Below, piece by piece: positions 45,487 through 55,349 of a stretch of 64,000 bases of DNA. Numbering within the stretch: the first letter of the stretch is position 1; each line of letters opens with the position of its first letter. The translations under genes and the position numbers were made by a program. The stretch is taken from the NCBI GenBank assembly GCA_903632075.3, contig CAHIKZ030003327.1:2728501-2792500 (forward strand), in the 5' to 3' direction. The notes below the pieces were generated by a model, which was given only the letters and a program-made list of their open reading frames with translations, did not search any database and was not told the DNA's origin. The stretch comes from Acanthosepion pharaonis (lineage: Eukaryota > Mollusca > Cephalopoda > Sepiida > Sepiidae).

Positions 45487-46256
45487 TGTTTTTATCTCAC
45501 TCCTACTCAGTAATTTACTCTAAATTTTTACTCTTGCGGTCCACGCCTAGTTTTCTGCGATAATTGTTACTTTTCCCATTTTCTTAATTATGCAAACCTG
45601 CCCTAGAGTAATTATCCAAATCCTTTTAGTCGAATACGTTTAAGCTTTGTTGTTACACATTATCAAAATTCAGTGATTGCTGGACAAAACTGTGCGACTT
45701 TTTTCCTTTAATGACGGTGTGTGTCCATTAAGTTGCTATTCACGCATGAAGATGTACATCTTTACACCGACAATTAAGGTCTTAAATTTTGATAATGACT
45801 GAAGGCAAAAGACGAAAGCGCTCAATCAAATAGCTTTGGAGAATTCTTAGTTACAATAATCAGTGAACTTAAGAAGAAAAAACAACAAAAACGAGTCAGT
45901 ATTCCTTCTCTGTGAATTTTAACTAATAACTTGTATGAATAATCTTAGATTGCCTAATTTAAGAAGCGAGAGCGGCGGGGTGGGGGGAGGGTTGGTTAAT
46001 AATTGGAGTGGGTAGGATTTTTTTTCTAAATATGCAATGAAGCGAACAAATGAGAACTTCAACCAAATATAATAATTCCTGTTGCCTGTTTGAGCTCGGG
46101 TAGTGAGGGGTTAAGTAGGAAATGAATAAACGGGGTGTGGTCATAATAAACTAGGGCTGGGGTAGAGATTTTCCTACGAAAAATAAACCTACTCAACTTA
46201 TATGAAGCACCTAATCGTAAAAGACTGTTCCATACATACAGACACACTAATTTGTG

Positions 46257-46260
<4 letters not shown>
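45483..46260. other. No gene seen; includes dispersed repeat E copy 2 (45655-45720)
   Basis: AT-rich. The E copy is recognised by tatcaaaattcagtgattg, aaaactgtgcgac and ctttaatgacgg. Confidence 0.45.
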
Positions 46261-46263
<3 letters not shown>

Positions 46264-46304
<41 letters not shown>

Positions 46305-46312
46305 CACAAAAG

Positions 46313-46371
<59 letters not shown>

Positions 46372-46526
46372 AGTTGTTTGAATTGTGATTAAAAATGGTC
46401 AGAATTAATAATGGATTTGATTGGATTGTAAAAGGACGAAGAACAGAATTAAAGTTTTGACACGAATTGATATATATATATATATATATATGTGTGTGGG
46501 TGTGAGTGTGTGTGAGTGTGTGTCTG

Positions 46527-46580
<54 letters not shown>
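46264..46580. repeat. Cluster of (TA)n and (TG)n microsatellites
   Basis: (TA)n at 46264-46300, 46315-46361, 46471-46490 and 46529-46550, with TG blocks at 46491-46523 and 46551-46580. Long Tyr/Ile and Thr/His frames here are artefacts. Confidence 0.95.
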
Positions 46581-46584
<4 letters not shown>

Positions 46585-46599
46585 ATAAAATAAGGAACG

Positions 46600-47042
46600 A
46601 TAAATGGGAAAATTTTATAAATTTGACATGTTTCACTTTTATTCAAGTTTCATGAGAAAGTGAAATATGGAGAAGAAATAAAAAAGCGGAAAAAAACATT
46701 TCTTAAGTTGACATAACGTGTGTGTGTCGTGTCAATAGCGTTCGCGCGTATAATTTATATGTGTATATGTATCATAATACAAGTTTGTTTATTTGTCTGT
46801 ATGATACACAGACAGACATAAGTGATACACACGAACGCGGCTTGACAGGACAGATTCACGTGATGTCAGCTTAAGCATGAAAAAACAAACAACACACAAA
46901 AAAATAGCGGAGTTTTCTTTACTCATCCATATTTAATTTTCTTAATGAAGCTTAAATAATAAGCGAAACATGTTAAATTCATATTTCCTTTTTATTCCTT
47001 ATCCTATCATTTTGTCGGATTGTAATAGATATTTGATGCTAA

Positions 47043-47078
<36 letters not shown>
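46600..47078. mobile_element. (TA)n-bracketed palindrome H7
   Basis: Left arm tttgacatgtttcactttta, ttcaagtttcatgagaaag (46621-46660) is inverted on the right as ttcttaatgaagcttaaata, ataagcgaaacatgttaaat (46940-46978). Inner arms tgtatgatacacagacagac and gtgtcaatagcg/cgcggcttgacagg also pair. (TA)n 47045-47078 closes it; the microsatellite cluster lies on the left. Confidence 0.7.
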
Positions 47079-47081
<3 letters not shown>

Positions 47082-47219
47082 GAACTTTTACTTTTCTGAA
47101 TTTTTCTCCGGTGCTACATATTCTTCCTTCAAGGCTGCCCAAAACTTGATATGAAGTGTGATACATATTCTGCCATCCTTCTCGCTGTTGGTTGATGCAA
47201 ACAAGTTTAACTTTTTTAA

Positions 47220-47960
47220 AAACAATTAGGATTTTTTCCTTTATTTTCCTTTATCTCTGTTTTTTTTTATCCCTTCTTTTCTTTTTTTAATATTTAATTA
47301 TCGTTTTTTTTTGCCTCTATTTCTTTTTCTTTCCGCTTTTCTTCTTTTTATTCATTTTATTTTTCTTTTTTCACTTTTTTTTTATTTTTCTTCCACTTTT
47401 CCTTTTCTTCTTTTTTTCATTCTTTCATTTTTTTCTTTAACGTTGTTCTTTCAATCATTTTTTTTCATTATTTTTTTTATTTCGTTTTTCCTTTTCTATA
47501 ATTTTTCTTATCCCTTCTTTCCTTTCATTATTTCATTTCACTTTTTTCTTTTCCTTCTTTGTCTTTTTCTAATATACTTTTTCCCGATTTAAAATTTCTT
47601 TTTCTGTTTTTGTTTAAAGTTTCTTTTTCATTTTCTTCTTTCTTTATATTTTTTAATCATTTTTCCTTCTTTTCTTTCTGTTTTCCTTCTTTCTTTCCTC
47701 ATGTCTTTGCTACAGTGTACTTTTCTGCAATTCTTTTTCTTTCGTTCATTTTTTGAACTGTATTTTGTTCATATTTCATTTTAATTTCTTTCTACCTCGA
47801 CATTCTTCCTCTTTTTCTTTCTCCATTATTTGTGAACGAATGTTTTTCATTCAATATTTTCATTTGCTATTTTCTTTCTTATTTCCTCTTTTTTCTTCTC
47901 TTTCCACCCGTTTTTATTTTCCTTTTCTTTTTCTTTTTTTCCTTTCGATTTGGTTTCCAT
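47220..47960 (+). repeat. Long T/C-rich tract
   Basis: About 740 bp of ttttctt-type sequence. On the minus strand this is an A/G-rich stretch just past the pappalysin stop. Open frames rich in Phe/Leu/Ser are artefacts. Confidence 0.9.
47913..47918 (-). terminator. Candidate poly(A) signal for the pappalysin gene
   Basis: AATAAA on the minus strand, about 230 bases past the stop at 48146. The surrounding sequence is low-complexity, so chance is possible. Confidence 0.25.
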
Positions 47961-48145
47961 TGTCTAGAATTACAGCTCAAATGCACAAAATAAAGAACTT
48001 TCGTCAAAAAAAAAAAGAAAAGAAAATATTTCAAAATATGTTATGAAAAACGAAAAGAAAATCAAGGGACAAAAAAAGGAACAGAAGGCGGGGCGTGCCC
48101 AGGGTTTGAAACCCTAAAATAAAAATGCTGCTGTTTTGATGATAA

Positions 48146-48331
48146 TTATTTTTTTGACTTATTGCTATTCTCTTTGGCATTCGGATCTTTGCAGGCGCAC
48201 TTGCTTTTACAAGTTGGTTTGTCCAACCGGATCTTTCCGCCGTCCACTGTCGACGCACAACAATCACCTTTATCCCAGTCGCAGAAAAATCGGTTATTGG
48301 AACTGTCGCACCAACCATCTTTTAGTGACAT
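48146..48331 (-). CDS. Pappalysin-like protein, last coding exon (LNR domain and stop)
   Basis: The exon follows acceptor ttttctctaatttttcag and is read in phase 0: MSLKDGWCDSSNNRFFCDWD, KGDCCASTVDGGKIRLDKP, TCKSKCACKDPNAKENSNKS, KK, stop TAA. The pattern DGWCD-x-x-NN-x-x-x-C-x-W-D-x-GDCC is a Lin12/Notch repeat with its calcium-binding Asp/Asn residues. The block '-C-x-C-K-D-P-x-A-' close to the stop is what I remember from the C-terminus of vertebrate PAPP-A. The first Cys of the repeat lies in the previous exon (GTCRV), which explains the split. The first Met is internal, not a start. Pappalysins are secreted zinc proteases that cut IGF-binding proteins; the last LNR contributes to substrate choice. 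Identification as pappalysin is strong inference; PAPP-A versus PAPP-A2 cannot be decided. Confidence 0.88.
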   Translation of the reverse strand: MSLKDGWCDSSNNRFFCDWDKGDCCASTVDGGKIRLDKPTCKSKCACKDPNAKENSNKSKK

Positions 48332-48689
48332 CTGAAAAATTAGAGAAAATAAAATATATATATATTAATGCAATTAAGAAAAAATATTACTTAGTCTGTC
48401 CAGAAATAGTGAAGACATTTTGAATATCCTAAAAGCCAGTTGTGCGGCCTTGAAGAAACATGGCATTAAATTTACAGCGAGTTCAAAAGACTCACTATGT
48501 CGTGACTTTACTCAGTCGGTAGAGAAATGATATTAAATCGAGATTGCTTCTTGTATGACCGTCATATCAACAATGTCCTTTCCAGTAATAACTGTTGCGC
48601 TTATTTTAAAAGTCCTTTCATCCAGTTCTGTCGGTCTCTTCTACAACATCAAATTTGAAATCGCCGTAGAAAGAGAAGAGGTTTTAGAC

Positions 48690-48945
48690 GATGAATGCGA
48701 TTAAACGCAACGCGGTGACACAGCCGATAATCTTTTCGAATGGCAGGTCGAACTCTCTGCCTCTGAACAGAGAGGAACCCGGACGAGACTCTGCCCTTTG
48801 GCAGAGCCTCGTTCGGGGAGGTTGACCAACCCGATCTCGTTTATGCGGGTTCTACGGGCATTTTTTGGTCGAGCCTACGGGCTCGGAGAACCTACGTTAA
48901 ACCCGGCCTTGTGCCACATGCAACCCTCGTGGTGTGGGGGGTGAA
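48690..48945. repeat. GC-rich island of unknown origin
   Basis: Clearly more GC-rich than its surroundings. It has short inverted repeats (actctgccctttggcagagc; gagcctacgggctcg). It may be the start of a retroelement, but no protein motif was recognised. Confidence 0.4.
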
Positions 48946-49465
48946 TATTACAGCCAATAACGGTTCCAAATACTGACTTTATTTAAAAAGTAGAGACGCT
49001 AAAAAAAGTGTGTGAAGTCTCACGGGAAGTAATTTGAAGAGGTCGAAGATGCCATTAATGTCCTAGGTAAGCTGTATACGTTCCGGACAAACTTTGTAGA
49101 AACATATTTGAGGGGTAATTTTATGAGTTATTACGACCAATATGTTTATCATTGCTCATATTTCAAACGATATTTTCTTCGAATTTCCTCAAGGCCATTT
49201 ATTCTATAGTATTCTACTATAGATAATTTTTCTGCAGGGATTGCCAAAATTTATTATAGCTTTAAAAATGGACATTTTAAAAGTATATATTCATATAATC
49301 TATATAAATTAAATTATCTATCTATCTATCTATCTGGGGAGGAAGTGTGAGTTTGTAAACAGTGACTGTTACGGCTAATAATACAAGACTCTTCGGTAGA
49401 TCGAATCGAGTTCTCTCAGTCACTGTGTGTTTATCTAAAAATAAATACGCTTAAATTCACCTTCA
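48946..49465. other. No gene seen; short (ATCT)n at 49314-49336
   Basis: AT-rich intronic sequence. Confidence 0.45.
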
Positions 49466-49594
49466 TCCCCTGCCTGCAACGGCTTAGTGGTAGAATCCCC
49501 GACTAACGCCGGGTTTCGATCCTAGCTAAAAGGCAACCGGACGTCTAATCACACTGATGAGCTGTGATACAGCGAAACAGTCTGTCTGCGGATG

Positions 49595-49597
<3 letters not shown>
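49466..49597 (+). repeat. tRNA-Gly-like SINE with hammerhead-like tail
   Basis: The head gcaacggcttagtggtagaa, tccccgac, then gccgggtttcgatcc has tRNA-Gly-like A and B boxes. The following unit (ctaatcacactgatgagctg and on) carries a complete CTGATGA core and runs straight into (TA)n. The acceptor arm is not paired, so this is a SINE. Confidence 0.65.
49554..49583 (+). other. Best hammerhead-like core in the window
   Basis: CTGATGA (49554-49560), GCTGT, loop GAT, ACAGC, GAAAC (49574-49578), A, GTC (49580-49582), TGTC. Stem II is five perfect pairs. Bases before the core (ACA) can pair with those after GTC (TGT), giving three pairs for helix I. Helix III would be minimal, as in the short-stem hammerheads reported for Penelope-like elements. 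Confidence 0.5.
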
Positions 49598-49648
<51 letters not shown>

Positions 49649-49849
49649 GAAATATAGTCATACGATGTGCTATATTTATGGGATAAACTGCTCGATATCA
49701 GAGATAGAGCATGTGTAAATATAAAGTGAACATAGAAGTCAACACTTAGAGATGACAGGCTCTTTCATGTTAGATGCAATCGGCAGGCCTGACAATTGCA
49801 TCTAGCATGAAAAACAGACTATCGCCTCTAAAATGTTGACTTATGTTCA

Positions 49850-49888
<39 letters not shown>
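49598..49888. mobile_element. (TA)n-bracketed palindrome H1, copy 4
   Basis: (TA)n 49598-49645, then gaagaaatatagtcatacga, gataaactgctcgatatcag, agatagagcatgtgtaaata, both arms (agtcaacacttagagatgac ... atcgcctctaaaatgttgac), then (TA)n 49855-49888. The left distal part matches copy 3. Confidence 0.85.
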
Positions 49889-49890
<2 letters not shown>

Positions 49891-50050
49891 CAAATGTAAA
49901 TGGATATAGATCCGACAGAATGAAGAAAAATTTGCTAAACGGAAAGCTGATCATTTTAAAAATTTTCAGTTATCTGTTTTGGATAAGACTTGTTTTTTAT
50001 GTCCATCGTCTTTGTCAAATTGAACTGAATTGTATTTTAATGAATATTGT

Positions 50051-50081
50051 CTTGAAGAAGGTTTATTAAACCGAAACGTCA
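50051..50081 (+). other. Hammerhead-like core, one-base insertion
   Basis: C-T-TGAAGA, A, GGTTT, ATT, AAACC, GAAAC, GTC. Stem II is five perfect pairs, but the core has an extra T. (TA)n follows at 50160-50204. Confidence 0.35.
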
Positions 50082-50156
50082 GACGTCGACATTTCATTCA
50101 TTTTAAACAACATAATTGCATTTAAGGATTTTTGGTTTGTTTTTTCCAAATTTTTC

Positions 50157-50159
<3 letters not shown>

Positions 50160-50204
<45 letters not shown>
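50160..50204. repeat. (TA)n microsatellite
   Basis: About 22 TA units; a short array also lies at 50392-50413. Confidence 0.95.
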
Positions 50205-50206
<2 letters not shown>

Positions 50207-50413
50207 TGCGCAGGTATGCAGAAATTCCTAAAAAATTCCTAAAATTTCCTTGAAGATGAAACGGGACTAAACACCTCAATTCAACTTAATTTTAATAATT
50301 ATTTGGATGGTTTCGGCTCTCGTTTTTGAAACATGAGAACTCTTATGTAGCGAAGGAATCATATTTTTAAAAAAAAATATTTTATAAAATATATATATAT
50401 ATATATATATATT

Positions 50414-51845
50414 CAGATTATATATATTAATATAATCTATACAAATTAAAACAAAGTGAAAAAAAGATTAAGGATGAGTTAAAAACTATTACTCAGCAGT
50501 GAATAAAAAATCGAACAAACCAAATTTAAAAGAAACTAAAAAGATCTAACACGTCAACGATCCTCGCTCTTCGGAGCTCAACCGTGCTTTGAGGGGCACA
50601 GAGTTAAAAAGTGCTTTTGAGGAATATACTGAACCAACAGGCCTCGGTGACGAAGAAAAAAACTGACTAGACTCGATATAGCGCCGCTATTCACTAAATT
50701 CCGGTGGTCAGACTCATCCAAGTCTGCATAACACAACGGATAGGGTCCCAAGAGCCACGTCTTCTTTCCCCCAAGCCGCTCTCTTCAGAGCATTAGAAGC
50801 TCGATCAAGCTAGTATGTATAAGTGATAGAAATTTGCGGGGATTTGTATAATCATTTATAGTAGTTCATCGAGTCTCGAAGAATCGTCAACAGAATGCAG
50901 AAAGCACTTGACAGCCGTTTCGTCCTATTTTTGGATGACCAGAAGGAATTCCTCGATTCTTAAATCTAGGACCAAATTGCCATCTCCAGCCTAAATTTGA
51001 CCTCACGAAAGAAATCGAAATCCTATATCAGTCATTATAAACTAGTAAATAAATACTTACTAAAATAAAAAAAATAATCGATGATAAATCGAAAGAAATC
51101 GTTAATAAGATACAGTAAAATAATTAATTTGCTATGTAGAATATAGCCGTGGGAGGCGTTAGTCAGCCCTGGGGTCATTGATTAAGAGGACATTTTTTAT
51201 TTTTGAGGTTTCCACTTTTGATTATTGGTGCAACAATGTAAAATAGAAATACGAAATGCTCAAATTAAGAGGATGTTGAATACATGACACCATTTCGTCT
51301 GTCCCATGACTGGGTGTGGTCGTACGGCCGCAGCCCAGCTAAAAAATTGACCACTTCTCTCTACATATCCGGGATGAAAGTTGGAGAGTCATTCATTTAT
51401 TTGTAGCATGTCTTCAGAAAGTAGACTTGGCTGAATCAATCGCAATGTCTATTTTTTCACTTGCACCATTTTTACCGCTGCTATTAATACCTGGACTATT
51501 ATGACCTAAATTCGTGTTGTGTCACAGGTGGAGCTCATATTAAGCATTTGTGAAGCTTTGTGAATTCGGTTATAAAATCTATATTCCTTTGAATATCATG
51601 TTCGAAATCTTTTATTATTTAACATGAAGCTTCTTTAATTTCTTTTATCTGGGATATATAGCTACTCAGATATTCACATTTTAAATGATGCTAATTTTGG
51701 CGGAACATCCCGTACTCAATGGAAATTAATAGAAACTTCATTTTATGAATTTAGTAGCACTAAGCGACTCGCTTAAGTTTTTCGTAAAGAATTCATTAAA
51801 TGAGACAGATGTGTGTTCATCCAATTGGCACGTACTCAAACATCC
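50414..51845. other. No gene seen; unassigned repeat-like sequence
   Basis: 50520-51000 is less AT-rich. On the minus strand at 50945-50905 it has TCC, loop, AGGAC, GAAAC, GGCTGTC. This is a hammerhead-like stem with a broken core (CTGGTCA instead of CTGANGA). No exon recognised. Confidence 0.45.
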
Positions 51846-51849
51846 ATAA

Positions 51850-52160
51850 CTATTTACATTGTCCGGACTATTATCCTCATCTTTATTGCCATAATCTCGA
51901 CGTTTCGGTCGTTGTACGCTCCGGCCTTCTTCAGGTGATATACGTTAGAACATCGAACTGAAAACGTTATTTAGTCCACAGGGTTAGTTTGTTCTAGTTC
52001 CACGGACCGTGTCTTTTTGGGGCATCTCAGTTTCAATTATTTCCCTTCAGTAAATCAACTTTTGTTTTTGTTCACCTCTGCTGTGGCCAGGGATTAAAAT
52101 CAAAACTGTTTGGGTCAAGTCAATGGTTTATTCAACCAACGCTTTTATCCACTGGGCCAT
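51850..52160 (-). repeat. tRNA-derived SINE, family C, copy
   Basis: Minus orientation: tggcccagtggataaaagcg near 52163, a weak B-box, the body (gaactagaacaaactaaccc), then the tail cacctgaagaaggccgg and ccgaaacgtcg at 51934-51900. Confidence 0.7.
51902..51934 (-). other. Hammerhead-like core in a SINE tail
   Basis: CTGAAGA, A, GGCCG, ten-base loop, CGACC, GAAAC, GTC. Four of five stem II pairs; the mismatch is at a different pair from the copy at 38999. Confidence 0.4.
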
Positions 52161-52678
52161 GTTTCAATAGTTGCAATATCTCATTTCAGAAATATAGATA
52201 GATCCATAACGATCTCAGTGAGAATCGAACGCAGGACAGTAGAAATAATTTCCGAAATTATATTGTTTGCTATTGCGTCATATTTCTGTTTTGTCTGGTT
52301 GTTAATTATTTGTTCACATACCCTGGGAGATCATTGGTGATGACATGTCGAGTGAAATTTATCATCTCCAAGACAAAGGCAACTAAATTAATACAGCCAT
52401 CCGAGGCAAAAGTTTCGTTTGCTTGACACATTTCAAGAACATCTGATTTAACAATGACAAAATCCTTATCTGCGTTGTCCAAAAAGAAGAAGAAAAAAAA
52501 ATAGCATCATGAAAAGCAGGTAAAACAAGCCAGGATCAAATCCAGCAGCCGTCATTCGACCTAAAACAGTGGTATCGATATGATTGCGTCAGACCTTTTT
52601 AATTAGCAGTTATATTAGACAATTAGTTGAGTGAAACTCGAATTTTATTTCAAGTCTATATTACATTATCTAATTTAT

Positions 52679-52680
<2 letters not shown>

Positions 52681-52776
<96 letters not shown>

Positions 52777-52790
52777 GAGAGAGAGAGATG
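52681..52790. repeat. Compound (CA)n (TA)n (GA)n (CAGA)n microsatellite
   Basis: Four successive simple repeats over 110 bp. Confidence 0.95.
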
Positions 52791-52909
52791 GCACTTCGGT
52801 CATAAATTTAGGAATTCCTTCTGGTCATCTGTGAGTTTATGACCGGATAGATTTATATTTTATATATTTATCAATATTGCTGGGAAGTATAATATTTCCT
52901 TCATTTGTA

Positions 52910-52914
<5 letters not shown>

Positions 52915-52974
<60 letters not shown>

Positions 52975-53227
52975 GAAATGGACAAAGTTCGACAATTATT
53001 TTAAGACATTTTATGTTTATTCATCCTTTTTTTTTTTAATAGATACAAATATGTAAGTAAATGCTCTGCTTATAATAAAGGTTCGATTCCTGTCGGAGGA
53101 CACATGTTTTCTATGACAATTTCTCCCATATTCAGGCCAGTAAATGTTGTTAATACTGTTTATTATAAACAGAGCATTTACTTAAATATTTGTATATATA
53201 AAAAAGAATGCATAAATATAAAAATGT

Positions 53228-53314
<87 letters not shown>
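52915..53314. mobile_element. (TA)n-bracketed unit H4 joined to a tRNA-like SINE
   Basis: (TA)n 52915-52970, then gaaatggacaaagttcgaca, attttatgtttattcatcct (an H4 end), then tRNA-like aaggttcgattcctgtcgga and the shared SINE tail (catattcaggccagtaaatg), an inverted scrap (agagcatttactt), and (TA)n 53231-53314. It links H4 ends with the tRNA-derived family. Confidence 0.65.
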
Positions 53315-53318
<4 letters not shown>

Positions 53319-53677
53319 TCCATAAAGGTCGTGTGCACTTTAAAACAATTATAACTTTATTTGTATTAGCGATAGAAATAATCTGTAAAAAATGTTATAA
53401 AGTTTAATGTATCTAGTTTTAAGTATAGCTAAAATAACTAATGTGTTTTCAGGCATTACCCTAAATCAATTGGCAAATGTTTTCCGTGAACTGCAAAATC
53501 GTATTACTCTTTGTATTGCTAATGATGGAGGACATGTGGAAACTTAAATAAAATTTCAATAAAACCTTAAAAAATATAGATTTGCTTCTTTCTAAACTTT
53601 TTTTACAAATTATTTCTATCGCAAATATAAATAAAGTTTAAAATTTTTTTCAAGTGCATACGAACTTTATGGACACA

Positions 53678-53680
<3 letters not shown>

Positions 53681-53734
<54 letters not shown>
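53681..53734. repeat. (TA)n microsatellite next to an exon
   Basis: About 27 TA units ending only 24 bp from the splice donor of the pappalysin-like exon at 53758. Confidence 0.97.
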
Positions 53735-53738
<4 letters not shown>

Positions 53739-53757
53739 AATACATATACATACTTAC

Positions 53758-53927
53758 CACTCGACAGGTGCCCTTGCAGCTTATATGACGTGGATTCGGA
53801 AGCCATTTTAGCATTCCGGTACACGTTAATTTCATTGTACGATCTTTATTCTCGAAAATCGTTCCATTCATATGCGGCAAGGCAGGTTGGTAGGCCTGAC
53901 TGTTGCAAGTCACTTCGCACGTCGATC
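53758..53927 (-). CDS. Pappalysin-like protein, penultimate coding exon (CCP/sushi domain)
   Basis: This 170-bp exon lies between acceptor tattttctgtccactag and donor gtaagta. It enters in phase 1 and reads STCEVTCNSQAYQPALPHM, NGTIFENKDRTMKLTCTGML, KWLPNPRHISCKGTCRV, ending in phase 0. The features CEVTC, hydrophobic-P-x-M-N-G, LTC and W-x(8)-C are those of a complement control protein (sushi) domain, whose two disulfides are C1-C3 and C2-C4. The final TCRV supplies the first Cys of the LNR in the next exon. CCP followed directly by a terminal LNR and a stop is the pappalysin order. CCP modules of PAPP-A mediate binding to cell-surface glycosaminoglycan, which is family knowledge and not seen here. 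Confidence 0.87.
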
Positions 53928-54049
53928 CTAGTGGACAGAAAAATAAAACATCAGTACAAGCGTTTCAATTTAATGCAACATCAATCATTATTATTAAAAT
54001 ACTGCTGCCTTTCATTGCATATACAACATTATGTACGATGATTCTTAGG

Positions 54050-55250
54050 TGATTCATATTTTTAACATTTGTCATCTTTCATAGAATTTCGAAATTCTCG
54101 CGGTGAGACGTTAATAGTTGGTATATGTAACTATCTTCATGCCTTTTAAGGGTTGAAAGATCGGTGGAGTCTGGATACTTTTTAAAATGTCTACCTTAAA
54201 AAGTTCGTCGAAATTACAGTCGTAATTACAATAAAATGTAATTTCATCACAAACGACTGTAATTTGATTAATTGCTCTTACTAATTAATCAACTGACGGA
54301 AATGTTTAAGATGATCCCCATCATGTACACTCGTTTGAGTTGCATTCGATTCACGCTGTTTGCATTTCATTCGCTTTATCGCTTTTTGTAAGACAAGCGA
54401 CGTTTGTACAAAGACTTTTCAAAAATATTTTTGTACCTGTATGCAATTTTTTTAACATAACTTGAAGACAGAAATACTGTTGTAAAATTGCTAAAAATGT
54501 TAGACCCTATCTTTCCTTTTTCTTTTATTTTCTTAAATCGCGCTCTTCTTTAAGTGTTGCAAAATATTGGAGGTTTTACGTCAATTATTTTTTTTAACAA
54601 AATTCATCAAAATAATAATAACAATAAGAAGAAGATTAACAAAAACAACCTCAACTATAACAACAATAATAAATCACTCATACAAATTTTATGCGCATTA
54701 AGACTCGATAATAAATACAAAACAATTAAAAATCATATCAATATATATATATGAATGAAGTAAATTATCTCAAGATATATAAAGTTAGGCATAAGTGGGA
54801 AGGAATGGTGATCCATTGGGAACTATTCAAACTAGATGACAATGTAATTTGATGATATTCATTTCAAAAGAAATACCGATGGGATTTAAAAAAAGACATG
54901 TTAATATTCGGGTTTCCTATCATGTAAGATCCTAGGTTGTGGTTAAAGAGTGGAATACGATATCATTAAATGACATCCTTCGAGTGGTGAGATCGATATG
55001 AGATGGAAATGTTAAGAAATGATCAACGCAAAACGGTTAAAGAAACTGTTACTTGAGTTTATATATTTGGGAAATTTGTCTTTGGTCTTGAAAGCAGCGT
55101 TGCATTAGACAATAAAAAGCTCATTATCCAAGATTGTGCCGTTTTGGAGCCAAAGAAACATTCATATTAACAAGCCCTTAGGAAAGGCATCAATCCAAAT
55201 CTGTTCTAACCGAGTTAAATAGTAGGCTAGAGTGAGCTCACTACCTTCCA
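54050..55250. other. No gene seen; intronic AT-rich sequence
   Basis: It includes an AAT/AAC-rich stretch at 54605-54672. No exon is recognised. Confidence 0.45.
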
Positions 55251-55253
55251 CTG

Positions 55254-55345
55254 GTAGCCGGTCGCTCATATCCGAGTATGTCTGTTTATTAGGGCGACTA
55301 GCCGGTCGCTCATATCCGAGTATGTCTGTTTATTAGGGCGACTAG
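55254..55345 (+). repeat. Tandem duplication, about 45-bp unit, 2 copies
   Basis: tagccggtcgctcatatccg, agtatgtctgtttattaggg, cgac occurs twice with no differences, so it is recent. Confidence 0.92.
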
Positions 55346-55349
55346 CCAA

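Larger units (their letters stand above)
48332..53757 (-). other. Intron of the pappalysin-like gene
   Basis: 5426 bp with gtaagt donor and tttttcag acceptor, phase 0. It holds SINEs, an H1 palindrome, (TA)n arrays and other unassigned sequence. No further exon is needed for the domain to close. Confidence 0.75.

Noticed and set aside
47311..48046. Phe/Leu-rich frames that look like membrane proteins
   Set aside because: They come from a T/C-rich tract past the end of the pappalysin-like gene.
49466..49540. Possible functional tRNA-Gly gene
   Set aside because: A and B boxes are present but the acceptor and anticodon stems do not pair; it fits a SINE head.
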